From the NCBI RefSeq assembly GCF_001368915.1, contig NZ_CSTE01000001.1:509364-573363 (forward strand): a DNA stretch of 64,000 nt, given 5' to 3'. Source of the DNA: Haloferax massiliensis. Its GTDB lineage: Archaea > Halobacteriota > Halobacteria > Halobacteriales > Haloferacaceae. Positions 54,941 to 64,000 of this stretch are shown piece after piece. The position numbers were made by a program, and so were the translations under genes. The number at the start of each line of letters is the position of its first letter. Position 1 is the stretch's first letter. The notes under the pieces are model-generated. The model had not been told where the DNA came from. It saw only the letters and a list, made by a program, of their open reading frames with translations, and did no database searches.

Positions 54941-56653
54941 CTACGCCAGCGCCGACAGGTCGAATTCGAACGCCGCGACCGGCAGTTCGAGGTCGTGGTC
55001 GACGATGACCTTCGGGTGGAGTTCGCCGACGACGCCGACTTCCTCGCCGTCGATGACGACCGCGGCGGTGCGGCCGTCGATGAACGACGGGTGCTCGGTC
55101 GCGGGCGTTTCGAGGTCCGCGTCGAAGTCGCGGCAGAGCGCCGCGAGTCGGGCCTTCGCGTCCTCGTAGGTCGCGTCGTGGCGCGCGAGGACGGCCGCGA
55201 CGTGGCGGGCCTCGGCGACGCGGGTGTTCTCGTCGTCGTCGCGGTGGGCCACGTGGCCGATTTCCGCGAGGTCCTGCGGGTACGCCCGGTGGGTGTTGTT
55301 CTCCAGCACCATCGTCAGCGAGGGCAGCACCCACGTCCGGAGCATGGTGTAGTCCTCGCTGTACGGCTCGGTGATGGAGGCGGGTTCGCCGCCGCCGAGG
55401 TAGTCTGAACCGACCTCGACGTCCATGCGCTCGTAGTTCTCTTCCTCCGAAATCATGTGGAAGTTGAGCAGGTCCTCGAAGCCGAGGCCGACGAGCGAGG
55501 TGCGGACGGCGTCTTCGAGTCGGGAGCGCTCGTGGCGCTGGCCGACCGTCCCCACGTCGGGGTAGCGCGGTTCGAGTTCGTTGAAGCCGTAGGCGCGGCC
55601 CACGTCGTCGACGAGGTCGAGCGGGTGGAGCACGTCGACGCGGTACGGCGGAATCGAGACCTCGTAGACGGTCTCCTCACCCAACTCGGCGTCCGCGTCG
55701 AGGCCGGAGCGCTCGAACAGGTCGATGACCTCGTCCAGCTCCAACTCGACGCCGAGGACCATCTCGATGCGGTCGTGAGAGACGTGTTTCGTCTCGACTT
55801 CGAAGTCGGGCTTCGTGACGGTGCCCGTCTCGTACTGGACCTCGACGTCCTCGATGGTCGCCCCGCGGGCGGCCAGCGCGTAGCAGATGATGTTGCACAT
55901 CCGGTCGATGGTCCACTGGTCGGTGCCGGTGAGTTCGACGAGCAGGTCGCGGGAGTCCGTCGAGACCTCGGTCCGGCGGCCGTTGATGACCGGCGGGAAC
56001 GAGAACAGGCCGATTTCGTCGTAGATGGCCGGATAGCGGTCGTACTCGCTCACGAGGTCGGCGTACTTCCGGCCCGTCGCGTGCTGTTCGAGCACCTCGG
56101 CGGGCGTGAGTTCGTCGTTGGAGTCGAGCGCGACGAACGTGTCGCCGTCGGGTTCGATGCCCGTGTACGTGATGGAGTTGCCGGAGGCGTTCTCCGAGAG
56201 CACGTCGCCTTTCAGCATCGTCAGGTCGTGGATGCCGATGGCTCCCTTGGCGCGCTTGCGGCCCATCGTCGCGTGGAGTTTCTCCTGCAACTGGATGAGC
56301 GAGTCGAGCGCCGCGTCGTCCAAGTCGACCCCGCGGACGACCGCGCCCGTGACGTAGGGGCGCTCGTCGGGCACGTCGTCGTCGACGACGAAGGTCCAGT
56401 CGGGGTCGTTCGTGTTCGGCACGGAGACGCCGCGGGCGTCGCCGTACTGGTAGCGAAGCGAGCGGGCGACGCCCTCGACCGACAGGCGGTCGAGGCGGTC
56501 GGGACCGAACTCCAGTTGGAACGCCCCGTCGTCGGTGACGCCCTCGAACTCCAGTCCGAGCGCGAACAGGTCGTCTTTGAACTCCTCGTTGGACTTGTCT
56601 TCGTGGCCGGTCAGGCGGCGCAGTTCGTCGGGTTGAACGTCGACTACGGGCAT
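54941..56653 (-). CDS. pheT: Phenylalanine-tRNA ligase beta subunit
   Basis: 570 residues from the ATG at 56653 (overlapping the pheS stop as TAATG). B3/4 editing-region and B5 motifs are present (PVVDVQPDELRRLTGHEDKS, MGRKRAKGAIGIHDLTMLKG, FPPVINGRRTEVSTDSRDLL, IPPYRVDVLHPLDLVDDVGR). The C-terminal ferredoxin-like part (ALCRDFDADLETPATEHPSF, GVVGELHPKVIVDHDLELPV) follows. Archaeal-type PheT, forming the alpha2beta2 enzyme with PheS. Confidence 0.96.
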   Translation of the reverse strand: MPVVDVQPDELRRLTGHEDKSNEEFKDDLFALGLEFEGVTDDGAFQLEFGPDRLDRLSVEGVARSLRYQYGDARGVSVPNTNDPDWTFVVDDDVPDERPYVTGAVVRGVDLDDAALDSLIQLQEKLHATMGRKRAKGAIGIHDLTMLKGDVLSENASGNSITYTGIEPDGDTFVALDSNDELTPAEVLEQHATGRKYADLVSEYDRYPAIYDEIGLFSFPPVINGRRTEVSTDSRDLLVELTGTDQWTIDRMCNIICYALAARGATIEDVEVQYETGTVTKPDFEVETKHVSHDRIEMVLGVELELDEVIDLFERSGLDADAELGEETVYEVSIPPYRVDVLHPLDLVDDVGRAYGFNELEPRYPDVGTVGQRHERSRLEDAVRTSLVGLGFEDLLNFHMISEEENYERMDVEVGSDYLGGGEPASITEPYSEDYTMLRTWVLPSLTMVLENNTHRAYPQDLAEIGHVAHRDDDENTRVAEARHVAAVLARHDATYEDAKARLAALCRDFDADLETPATEHPSFIDGRTAAVVIDGEEVGVVGELHPKVIVDHDLELPVAAFEFDLSALA

Positions 56654-58132
56654 TACTTGAGCACCTCCGTCTCGCGGAGCAGGTCGAGGTCGCACAGCGT
56701 TCCGTGCACGTCGCGGATGTCGTCGAAGCCGTACATGAGCATCAAGAGGCGCTCTAAGGCGAGGCCCCACGCCATCACGTCGCACTCGACGCCGAGCGGG
56801 CGAAGCACCTCCTCGCGGAACATGCCGGAGTTACCGATTTCGATGAGTTCGCCCGTCTCGGGGTGTCGGCCGAACAGCTCGAACGACGGCTCCGTGTAGG
56901 GGTTGTAGTGCGGCTTGAACTGGATGTCCGTGATGCCGAAGTGGGAGTAGAACTCCTCGAAGGTGCCCATCAGGTCGCGCACCGAGAGGTCCTCGGCCAT
57001 CACCCAGCCCTCGATCTGGTAGAACTCCAAGAGGTGCGTCGGGTCGAGCGTGTCGTTGCGGTACACCTTCTCGACCGAGAAGTACCGCTGTGGCGGCTCT
57101 AACTCACCGACCTCGTGGCCCGAGAGGTAGCGCATCGACAGCGACGTGGTGTGGCCGCGGAGCGCGATGGCCCGCGCGAAGTCCTCGGACCACGGCGAGT
57201 GGTAGCCGTCGCCGTCCTCGCCGACGCCGTTGAGATGGGCGTCGCGGACGTTGTCGATGAGGTCCTCGGGGATGTCCTCCATCGGCGGCACGTCGAGGGC
57301 GAAGCGGTCCCAGTGGGTGCGCGCCGGGTGGTCCTGCGGCATGAACAGACAGTCGTTAATCCAGAAGTCCGCGTCGGCGTGCGGGCCTTCCATCTCGGCG
57401 AAGCCCATGCCGGTGAGCACGTCCTTCACGCGGTCGGCGGTCTGCCGGAGGATGTGCTTTTTGCCGCCGCGGGCCTCGGGCGCGTCGGCCTCGACGTTGT
57501 ACTCGGTGAACTCCACGTCCTCCCACTCGCCGGAGGTGAGCATCTCGGGGGTGAGGCGGTCGACCGTCTCGGCCGCCTCGACGCCCTCCATCAGCGCCGT
57601 GACGCCCTCGTCGGTGAGGGTGACGGCGCGGATGGTGCGCTCGTGGCGGACCACGAGGTTCCGCGATTCGAGCTGGTCGAGCACGTCGGCGGCGACGGAC
57701 TCGCCCGCGGCGAGGGCCGCGAGCGTCGGGGTCGGCGTCCGCGTCGGGCGCGAGTTCGCCCGAGTCGATGGTCCCGTAGCCCTTGCGCGCGAAGTTCGAC
57801 AGCGCGATGTCGACCTGCGGGCCGCCGAGGGAGGACGCGCCGATGACCTGCCCCATCGGGACCGCGTCGCCGTCGCCCGCGTCGAGCGCGGCGCGGTAGA
57901 GCCGGACCTCGGGGAGGCCCTCGTCGGCGTACTCGACGCCCTCGTCTGTCAGTTCGACGGACTCCTCCGTGGTCTCGGTGACCGAGACGAGTCCCTCGTC
58001 GCGGAGGTCGAAGACCGCGCCCGTCACCGTCTCGGGCTTCTGGTCCGTCGCCTCCGCGAGCTGTGCAATCGTTCGTTCGTCCGTGGCGCTCGCGGCGTTC
58101 AACACCGCGACCTGTGATTCCGGAAGTCGCAT
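56653..58132 (-). pseudogene. pheS: Phenylalanine-tRNA ligase alpha subunit, apparent frameshift
   Basis: The N-terminal ~137 residues begin MRLPESQVAVLNAASATDER and end GELAPDADADPDA in one frame. The remainder, AALAAGESVAADVLDQLESR onward through class II motifs (LEFYQIEGWVMAEDLSVRDL, SGMFREEVLRPLGVECDVMA) to EVLK, is in another. The switch lies at about 57718-57724, in a gacgctcgcgg run. All family motifs are otherwise intact and the gene is essential, so a one-base sequence or assembly error is more likely than a real mutation. Confidence 0.85.
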
Positions 58133-58451
58133 CTGGTTCGTTGTGGCGTTAGCCGTCTGGTGGTCGGTTAGCAGTTTCGAAGCCTCGCCGCGGTGGCGGG
58201 GCTGACCGGCGGGGTCGGTTTCGTCCGGCGGGCGCGGTGACGCCCGGCCGGAGTCCGCCGACCTCAGGCGGTCAGAAAGAAAAATCCGAACCCGTCGGTG
58301 GTCGGTTCGCTCGCTCGCGCCCCGCGTTTGGGTTCGGATGCCATGTGCGACCGATTGTGAGTGCCGACTAAAAGCGTTGCGCGTCCACTCCGAGTCAATC
58401 CGAGCGCAGATACGTTCTTGGTATCGGCCGACCGAGAGACGGCGAAGACGA
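58133..58451. other. Region upstream of pheS
   Basis: About 320 bp between divergent genes, containing the leftward pheS leader. No gene is seen. Part may be a regulatory leader, but I cannot identify a riboswitch or attenuator. Confidence 0.35.
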
Positions 58452-58742
58452 ATGCGAGACCTAGACGCGACTCTCTCCGCGATTCGCCTCGGCCACGAGG
58501 CGTCGCTCATCGTCAAACCCCCGCACCGCCCGGACGACAGAGACGACGTCGAGGCCGTCCTCGTCCGGGCCGCGCCGCCCTACGAGTTCGACGACGGGGA
58601 ACTGACCTACCGCGTGGTCGAAGACGAAGGCGACGGAGAGCGCGCGGGCGCGACCGGCTTTCGCGTCCTCGCGTCGCGCGACGTCGCCGACCCCGTCCGC
58701 GAACTCGGCGAACTCCGCGCCGTGGTCGACATGAGCGCGTAA
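58452..58742 (+). CDS. Small haloarchaeal protein of unknown function
   Basis: 96 residues from the ATG at 58452: MRDLDATLSAIRLGHEASLI, VKPPHRPDDRDDVEAVLVRA. A compact alpha/beta protein without signal peptide or cysteine. Not recognised. It is divergent from pheS and convergent with the FAD amine oxidase gene. Confidence 0.55.
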   Translation: MRDLDATLSAIRLGHEASLIVKPPHRPDDRDDVEAVLVRAAPPYEFDDGELTYRVVEDEGDGERAGATGFRVLASRDVADPVRELGELRAVVDMSA

Positions 58743-58759
58743 CGCGGCGGCGGATTCTC

Positions 58760-59911
58760 TCAGGCCACGTTCCGCTCGCGGAGCGTCTCGCCCGACTCGA
58801 ACCGGTCGAGCGACAGCGCCGACACGTCCACCTCGCAGGCGTCCTCGCCGAGGCACAGGTCGGCGACCGCCTCGCCGGTCGCGGGCGCGTGCTGGAAGCC
58901 GTGGCCCGAGAAGCCCGCGGCGACGACGAGGCCGGGTTCGGCCTCGTCCAGAATCGCGTGGTGGTCGGGCGTCACGGCGTACAGCCCGGCCCAGCCGTTT
59001 CGAATCCGCGTCTCCGGGCCGAAGTAGGCCGCGGCGTCGTCGGCCCGCTCGGTCGCCTCGACCGCCCACTCGACGTCCATCGATTCGTCGAACCGGTCGG
59101 GGTCCACGTCGGGGTCCGAGTCGGCGAAGTGCCCGCCGACGATAGCGGTCCCCTCCCGCTCCGGGCGGAAGTACGCCCCCGTGTCGAGGTCGATGGTGAG
59201 CGGGGCGTCCGCGGGGAGGTCGCCCTCGGGTTCGACGACGGCTATCTGTCGGCGGCGCGGCGCGATTGGGAGGTCGACGCCGGCGAGGGGACCGTCCGGC
59301 GTCTCGGCGCGCCAGCCGCCGGTATCGGAAGCGGTCGCGGCCGCGGCCGCAGTATCGGCCGAACCGTCGTCGGAACCGCCGTCGCCGACGCGAGCGAGGT
59401 CGGTCACCGGCGTCTTCGTCCGGATATCGACGCCGGCGGCGCGGACCGCGTCCGCGTAGCCCTGTACCGCCGAGTGCGGGTCGGCGACGCCGTCCGCGGC
59501 CGAGAACGTCGCCGCGACGAACGACTCGGTTCGGAGTTCCGGGAGGTACTCGGCGGCCTCCGCGGGCGAGAGGACGCGACTCGGCGCACCGGCCTCGGTC
59601 TGCATGGCGACGTTTTCTCTGAACGCCGCGGCGGTCTCCTCGGTCCGGGCGAGAAAGAGGTAGCCCGACCGCCGGTAGTCGATGTCGACGCCGAAGTCGT
59701 CCGCGAAGGACTCCCAGACGGGGACGCTGGCGAGCGAGAGTTCGACGTTCACGCGGGTCGAGAACTGCGTCCGGATGCCGCCCGCCGCGCGACCCGTACT
59801 GCCGCCGCCGAGCGTCCCCGCCTCGCAGACGGTGACCTCGGCCCCGCGGCCGGCCAGCGCGTGGGCGCACGCGAGTCCGACGACCCCGCCGCCGACGATG
59901 AGGACGTGCAT
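58760..59911 (-). CDS. FAD-dependent amine/amino-acid oxidase (DAO family)
   Basis: 383 residues. MHVLIVGGGVVGLACAHALA gives the Rossmann GxGxxG, ELSLASVPVWESF and TGRAAGGIRTQFSTRVN the DAO middle region, and VVAAGFSGHGFQHAPATGEA the C-terminal FAD motif. Enzymes of this group oxidise glycine, sarcosine, proline or D-amino acids. The substrate is not fixed by sequence. Divergent from the OCD-like gene. Confidence 0.85.
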   Translation of the reverse strand: MHVLIVGGGVVGLACAHALAGRGAEVTVCEAGTLGGGSTGRAAGGIRTQFSTRVNVELSLASVPVWESFADDFGVDIDYRRSGYLFLARTEETAAAFRENVAMQTEAGAPSRVLSPAEAAEYLPELRTESFVAATFSAADGVADPHSAVQGYADAVRAAGVDIRTKTPVTDLARVGDGGSDDGSADTAAAAATASDTGGWRAETPDGPLAGVDLPIAPRRRQIAVVEPEGDLPADAPLTIDLDTGAYFRPEREGTAIVGGHFADSDPDVDPDRFDESMDVEWAVEATERADDAAAYFGPETRIRNGWAGLYAVTPDHHAILDEAEPGLVVAAGFSGHGFQHAPATGEAVADLCLGEDACEVDVSALSLDRFESGETLRERNVA

Positions 59912-60002
59912 GGTCCCGTCTGATTCGCCACCGACATGAGTGTGTCTGTCACATACTGTCGAGGAACAATGTTTTCACGCGGCCGCGGAGAGTAGTCAGG
60001 GT

Positions 60003-61031
60003 ATGGTCCGTATCCTCTCCGCCGACGCCGTCGGCGAGTTACTGTCGCTCGCAGAGCTGTTTCCGGTCGTCGAGGAGGCGTTCGTCAAGCAGGGTCGCGG
60101 CGAGGTCGAACGCCCCCCGCGACCGCACTTTCCGGTCGGTATCGACATCGACAGAGTTCGGGACGGAAACGGGAACGGCGTCGTTGGGGCGGGCTCGAAG
60201 CCGACAGGGCGGGACAGCCCGCTCGGCACCGGCCTCACCATGCCGGCGTACATCCACGGCCGCGAGGTGTACGCGACGAAACTCGCCGCCGTCCACCCGG
60301 AGAACGCCGCCCGCGGCCTCCCGACGGTGAACGCGCAGGTCGTCCTCACCGACGCGACGACCGGCCTCCCGCTCGCGCTCCTCGACGGGACCACGGTCAC
60401 GAGCGCCCGCACGGGCTGTATCGGCGGCCTCGCCGCGGAGTACCTCGCGGCCGACCCGATTCGGCTCGGCGTCCTCGGCGCGGGCACGCAGGCTCGCTGG
60501 CAGAGCCGCGCCATCGCCGTCGGCTCCGCGGTCGAGTCGGTCGCGGTCTACTCCCCCAGCGACTCCCGCGAGGCGTGCGCCGCCGACCTCCGCGAGGACG
60601 GCCTCCCCGCCGAGGCCGTCGACTCGCCCGAGGCGGCCGTCTCCGGCGCGAACGTCGTCGTCACCGCGACGACCAGCGAGACGCCGGTGTTCGACGGCTC
60701 GTGGCTCGACCCCGGAACGCTCGTCGTCGCCGTCGGGGCCTACACGCCCGAGACGCGGGAACTCGACGCCGAGACGTTCGAGCGAGCCGCGCGGGTGTTC
60801 GCGGACGTGCCCGAGGAAGTCGCCGACATCGGCGACGTGCGCGGGGCCGGCCTCGACGAGTCCGACCTGATTCCGCTCTCGGCGGTGTTCGAGGGCGACG
60901 CCAGCCGCGACGACGCCGACGAGATTCTGGTGGTCGAGAGCGTCGGCTCGGCGGTGCTCGACGCCGCGACCGCCGAGTACCTCTACGAGAAGTCGAGCGC
61001 GCGAAGCGTCGGAGAAGAAGTGGGGTTGTGA
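60003..61031 (+). CDS. Ornithine cyclodeaminase/mu-crystallin family enzyme
   Basis: 342 residues from the ATG at 60003. MVRILSADAVGELLSLAELF, MPAYIHGREVYATKLAAVHP, TTVTSARTGCIGGLAAEYLA, LGVLGAGTQARWQSRAIA and VVVTATTSETPVFDGSWLDP hold the NAD-binding fold and substrate pocket. The family covers ornithine cyclodeaminase, alanine dehydrogenase and ketimine reductases. Its pairing with an amino-acid oxidase suggests cyclic or D-amino-acid metabolism (inference). Confidence 0.85.
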   Translation: MVRILSADAVGELLSLAELFPVVEEAFVKQGRGEVERPPRPHFPVGIDIDRVRDGNGNGVVGAGSKPTGRDSPLGTGLTMPAYIHGREVYATKLAAVHPENAARGLPTVNAQVVLTDATTGLPLALLDGTTVTSARTGCIGGLAAEYLAADPIRLGVLGAGTQARWQSRAIAVGSAVESVAVYSPSDSREACAADLREDGLPAEAVDSPEAAVSGANVVVTATTSETPVFDGSWLDPGTLVVAVGAYTPETRELDAETFERAARVFADVPEEVADIGDVRGAGLDESDLIPLSAVFEGDASRDDADEILVVESVGSAVLDAATAEYLYEKSSARSVGEEVGL

Positions 61032-61067
61032 GCGACCTTGTGGGCGATGGGGAGCGTTTCCGTCCCG

Positions 61068-62657
61068 CTAGTGCTCGGCGGCGACCCCCCGCCGTTCGGT
61101 CTCTAAGTCGATGTCCAGCGAGTCGAGGACTTCCTCGGCCTCCTCGCGCTTTTCGTGGTGGTCTTCGAGGAACTCGCGCATCATCGTCGCCGCCTGCTCC
61201 TTGCAGCCGCCGCAGAGGCGCTCGCCGCCGACGCACTCGTCGTAGACCTCCTTGGCGAGTTCGTCGTCGTCGCCCGTCAGCAGGTAGGCGTACAGCTCGT
61301 ACACCGGACACTTGTCGGCCTCGCCGCCGAGTTCGCGCTGTTCTTCGGCCGTGTCGCGGCCGCCGGTCGTCGCCGACTTCACCTTGTCGTAGCCCTCCTC
61401 GGGCGCGTCGAGAAGCGAGATGTGGCTCGCCGGAATCGACGACGACATCTTGCCGCCGGTGAGGCCGGTCATGAAGCGGTGGTAGATGGACGACGGCGGG
61501 ATGAAGCCGTAGCCGCCGTGGTGGGCCTCGACCTCGCGGGCGAGTTCCTCGGCCTCGTCGACCCCCACGTCGAACGCGTCGATGTGCTGGTCGTACCGGC
61601 GCTTTTCGCCCTCGATATCCTCGATGAGTGCCTCGAACGCCTCGTCGGTCGCCTGCCGGGCGAAGAACCGAATCCGCGGGCGGAGCGGTTCCATCCCGGC
61701 GTTTTCGAGCTTCTCGACCGCCGACTCGCGGACCGACTCGGCGACGAGCACGCCGGCCGCGTCGAGGTCGGCGTCGGCGAGCCAGTCGGCCGCCTCGCCG
61801 CACCGCGGCACGTCGGGGTCCTCGGCGTACTCCTCGCGGGCATCGTGGGCGGCCGCGACCAGCGGGCGCTCGGCGTCCGCGAGTTCGAAGCTCGCGAACG
61901 CCTCGGTCACCTTGAAGAATCGCATCCGGGTGGCGAGGTCGCGGGCGAACCGGACGTGCGGGTCCTGGTCCGGGCCGACCGGGATGACCGTCGGCTTGGG
62001 GTCGTCCAACTGCGGGTAGAGGATGTCGGCCATCTGCGTGACGACCGACTGCATGTGCGAGACGTTGGTCTCGCCGTCGAAGCCGTAGATGGACTGGAAC
62101 TCAGAGAAGTTGGCCTTCCCGCCGAGTTCGAACGCGAGCCGCTGGAGGCGGTCGTTGTCCGACTGTCGGTAGAGTTCGCCCTCCTCGGGGTCGAACCCGA
62201 GCGCGATGAGCGACAGCAGGTAGTCGCGGCTGTGCTCGTTGATTTCGTCCCACGGGATGCCGCGGGCGGAGTGGGCCTCCATGTCGGCGATGAGGCCGTA
62301 GGCGTCGCCGCCCTGCTGTTGATGCCAGATTATCTCGTCGAAGACGAGTTTGTGGCCGATGTGGGGGTCGCCCGTCGGCATGAACCCCGAGAGGACGGCG
62401 AAGTCGTCGCCGTTTCGCATGGCGTCGAGGACCGGCCGGTAGTCGCGGTGGCCGAAGATGACCCCGCGGCGCATCAGGTAGTGCGGGTTCGGCACCTCGT
62501 CGAGCACCTCGTCGAACTCCTCGATGCCGAACTCCTCGAACAGCTTCCGGTAGTCGGAGACGGTCGACGAGCCCCACGGGTCGAGGGCGACGTCATCTGC
62601 TCCCTCTGCTGTGCCTCCATCGGTGCGGATTCGCTCCGCGGGTTCGTCGTCTGTCAT
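61068..62657 (-). CDS. trpS: Tryptophan-tRNA ligase
   Basis: 529 residues from the ATG at 62657 (overlapping the endA stop as ATGA). The class I HIGH-like motif is FMPTGDPHIGHKLVFDEIIW, the KMSKS-like motif TGGKMSSSIPASHISLLDAP, and the tRNA-binding helix region includes HQQQGGDAYGLIADMEAHSA. The C-terminal extension with CVGGERLCGGCKEQAATMMR is typical of archaeal TrpS. It charges tRNA-Trp. Confidence 0.96.
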   Translation of the reverse strand: MTDDEPAERIRTDGGTAEGADDVALDPWGSSTVSDYRKLFEEFGIEEFDEVLDEVPNPHYLMRRGVIFGHRDYRPVLDAMRNGDDFAVLSGFMPTGDPHIGHKLVFDEIIWHQQQGGDAYGLIADMEAHSARGIPWDEINEHSRDYLLSLIALGFDPEEGELYRQSDNDRLQRLAFELGGKANFSEFQSIYGFDGETNVSHMQSVVTQMADILYPQLDDPKPTVIPVGPDQDPHVRFARDLATRMRFFKVTEAFASFELADAERPLVAAAHDAREEYAEDPDVPRCGEAADWLADADLDAAGVLVAESVRESAVEKLENAGMEPLRPRIRFFARQATDEAFEALIEDIEGEKRRYDQHIDAFDVGVDEAEELAREVEAHHGGYGFIPPSSIYHRFMTGLTGGKMSSSIPASHISLLDAPEEGYDKVKSATTGGRDTAEEQRELGGEADKCPVYELYAYLLTGDDDELAKEVYDECVGGERLCGGCKEQAATMMREFLEDHHEKREEAEEVLDSLDIDLETERRGVAAEH

Positions 62658-63673
62658 GGCGTGAGCCGACTGACCGAAAGCCAGTCTATCTCTCCGTTGT
62701 CGTCGGTCAGCGCAAAAACCATTCGCTTGCGGACCCCGCCGGCGAGGCGCACGTCGAGCGAGAGGTCCCGCGGGACGAACGTGTGGTCGGGCGCGACCAC
62801 GCGCACGAGGAACTCGGAGTGCGAGAGGTCCGACACCGACTCGAACTCCGTGTAGACGCGGAAGTCCGAGCCGAACTTGAAGCCGCTCTTGGGGACCGTC
62901 TTGGCCCCCCGGAGCGCGGCGTAGACCGCGAGCCGACGGTCGAACCGGTCGCCCTCCACGTCGCGGCCGCGGGAGACCACGTCGGCCTCGTCGATGGCGA
63001 GCGCGTCGGCGCGGGCGAGGTAGGCGGCTTCGAGGAGCGACAGTTGGAGCGGGCCGCTGTCGGCGTTTCTGCCGTACAGGCGCTGGCCGAAGAAGCCGCG
63101 CTGGTAGAGGCGGTCGACGCCGTCCCAGACGAGCGCGCGGTCCGAGAGGAGTTCCGCGTCGAGGTCGGCGGGGAGGTCCTCCGCGGCCGTGCCCTCGGGG
63201 GCGTAGCCCTCGGTGTCGAAGTAGGTCAGGTCGCCGTCCTCGTCGACGATGGCGAGCACCACCTCCCCGAGCGACGAGACGGGGATGCTCTCGCGCTCGC
63301 CGACGACGCGGACGCGGTGTTCGACCTCGCCGTCCCACGGGCCTTTCCCGCGGGGGTAGACGAGGAAGTCAGCGCCCGCGGCGTCGGTGGCGCCGGGCCA
63401 GCCCTCGCGAGCCGGCGAGAGGTAGAACCCGCGGTCGCGGAGGTCTTTGTAGACGACGAAGTCGAGGGTGGTCCCGGTGCGCGCGAGGAGTTCGCGCAGG
63501 CCCATCCCGTCCACGCCGTCGATGTCGTCCCGCGAGAGCAGGTGGGCGGCTTCGACGGGCGCGACCTCCAAGTCGTCGCCGCCGGTGGGCCTCCCGTAGC
63601 CGCGGGAGTCGTGGAACCGCTGTCGAGCGTCGCCCGGGAGGTGGACGACGCCGTCTTCGAGGCGTCCTTGCAT
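62654..63673 (-). CDS. endA: tRNA-splicing endonuclease
   Basis: 339 residues from MQGRLEDGVVHLPGDARQRF. The catalytic triad region is in the C-terminal half: Tyr in FRVYTEFESVSD, His in SHSEFLVRVV and Lys in GVRKRMVFALT. The duplicated two-domain length is that of the haloarchaeal homodimeric EndA. It cuts introns from pre-tRNAs at bulge-helix-bulge sites, including the pre-tRNA-Trp intron usual in haloarchaea. Coupled to trpS by ATGA. Confidence 0.94.
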   Translation of the reverse strand: MQGRLEDGVVHLPGDARQRFHDSRGYGRPTGGDDLEVAPVEAAHLLSRDDIDGVDGMGLRELLARTGTTLDFVVYKDLRDRGFYLSPAREGWPGATDAAGADFLVYPRGKGPWDGEVEHRVRVVGERESIPVSSLGEVVLAIVDEDGDLTYFDTEGYAPEGTAAEDLPADLDAELLSDRALVWDGVDRLYQRGFFGQRLYGRNADSGPLQLSLLEAAYLARADALAIDEADVVSRGRDVEGDRFDRRLAVYAALRGAKTVPKSGFKFGSDFRVYTEFESVSDLSHSEFLVRVVAPDHTFVPRDLSLDVRLAGGVRKRMVFALTDDNGEIDWLSVSRLTP

Positions 63674-63846
63674 ACCCGAATCGCGGCGCGGCGACGACAA
63701 AGGGTCTGCGATGCCGGCGGCGCGATTCGACGGCGCGTCGGGACGGCCGCCAGCGTCGACCCGTCGCGGCCGCGGTTCCGGACGCGCTCCGCGTGGCCGG
63801 CCGTGTCGCCAGCGACGGGGCCACGCCCGTCGCCCCTCGTCTCGGC

Positions 63847-64000
63847 TCATCGGCCCTCGCAGGTCGAGTCGAGACACCGCCGACCGCGACTCGTCTCGAA
63901 TATCGGCAGGCCGCAGTCGCAGTCGTCGACGACGACGCCCGCGGGGAGCGAAAACGCCGTCTCGCACTCGGGATAGGCGTCACAGCCGGCGAGCAGGCGG
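63847..64000 (-). CDS. Probable DNA topoisomerase I, C-terminal zinc finger (partial)
   Basis: The frame enters from the right edge. The last ~50 residues read LLAGCDAYPECETAFSLPAG, VVVDDCDCGLPIFETSRGRR, CLDSTCEGR. GC(D/T).YPECE followed by CxC...C....C is the C4 zinc-finger end of archaeal type IA topoisomerases, whose gene often lies beside endA in Haloferax. Only 3' sequence is visible, so the assignment is moderate. Confidence 0.6.
   Translation of the reverse strand, partial: RLLAGCDAYPECETAFSLPAGVVVDDCDCGLPIFETSRGRRCLDSTCEGR

Overview
The window is haloarchaeal chromosomal DNA, most like Haloferax. Supporting signs are the high G+C and acidic proteins, TATA-box promoters with leaderless or short-leader starts, an MC1 chromosomal protein, haloarchaeal small zinc-finger and winged-helix families, and a split archaeal pheS/pheT, trpS and endA housekeeping block. 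It divides into an accessory island (about 1-14.6 kb), a transport/catabolic and regulatory block (14.6-33 kb), an iron and redox block (33-41 kb), a copper block (41-45 kb), and a core block with stable RNA, pyrimidine and aminoacyl-tRNA synthetase genes (46-64 kb).

Island, 1-14.6 kb. A tyrosine integrase runs off the left edge. After it come a coupled zinc-finger / 31-residue zinc-finger / large winged-helix module of provirus type (0.95-2.9 kb), three small ORFs, a composite IS6-family transposon with an intact 8-bp target duplication (5.08-7.11 kb), a membrane protein and repressor-like winged-helix pair, a highly structured intergenic segment that may be an RNA (8.43-8.53 kb), and a second integrase with its own zinc-finger partner (8.7-10.0 kb). 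Two cargo modules follow: a lipoprotein plus Fic enzyme, and a winged-helix plus TumE-like pair. Split repeats with a shared ~15-bp core sit at the borders of these modules, so they look like serial insertions at one type of site.

14.6-33 kb. katG is followed by a small winged-helix regulator and two divergent TrmB-type regulators. A leftward, tightly coupled gene cluster (30.4 to 19.7 kb) then encodes a dipeptide-type ABC importer, a Cys-rich protein, DUF917 and DUF1177 proteins, an AroM-family protein, an M29-like aminopeptidase, a nitroreductase and an Asp/Glu/hydantoin-racemase-like protein. I read it as an uptake and breakdown pathway for a peptide- or hydantoin-like substrate. It is damaged at two places: the DUF917/DUF1177 junction, which carries a Tn5 mosaic-end-like sequence and a 70-bp copy of dppC and is probably an assembly artefact, and the racemase gene, which is frameshifted. 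An Lrp regulator and several small regulators lie upstream.

33-45 kb. Palindromic iron boxes of DtxR/IdeR type precede a haloarchaeal DUF7551/7552 protein and an oxidoreductase-permease-ATPase iron-uptake operon. Nearby are a DnaJ-ferredoxin fusion, an FKBP isomerase and a DoxX protein. Copper homeostasis is encoded by a CopZ-like chaperone, an Lrp-TRASH regulator and a CopA ATPase.

46-64 kb. Tandem rRNA-type promoters lead directly into only the last ~26 bp of a 5S rRNA, a terminator and tRNA-Cys. The 16S-23S-5S body expected between them is missing, which suggests a collapsed rrn operon. The rest is core metabolism: MC1, pyrD, valS, a Cys/Met PLP enzyme, pheT, pheS (frameshifted, probably a sequence error), an FAD amine oxidase, an ornithine-cyclodeaminase-like enzyme, trpS, endA and the 3' end of a probable topA. 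Several of the oddities here look like draft-assembly defects, so structural conclusions should be checked against reads.
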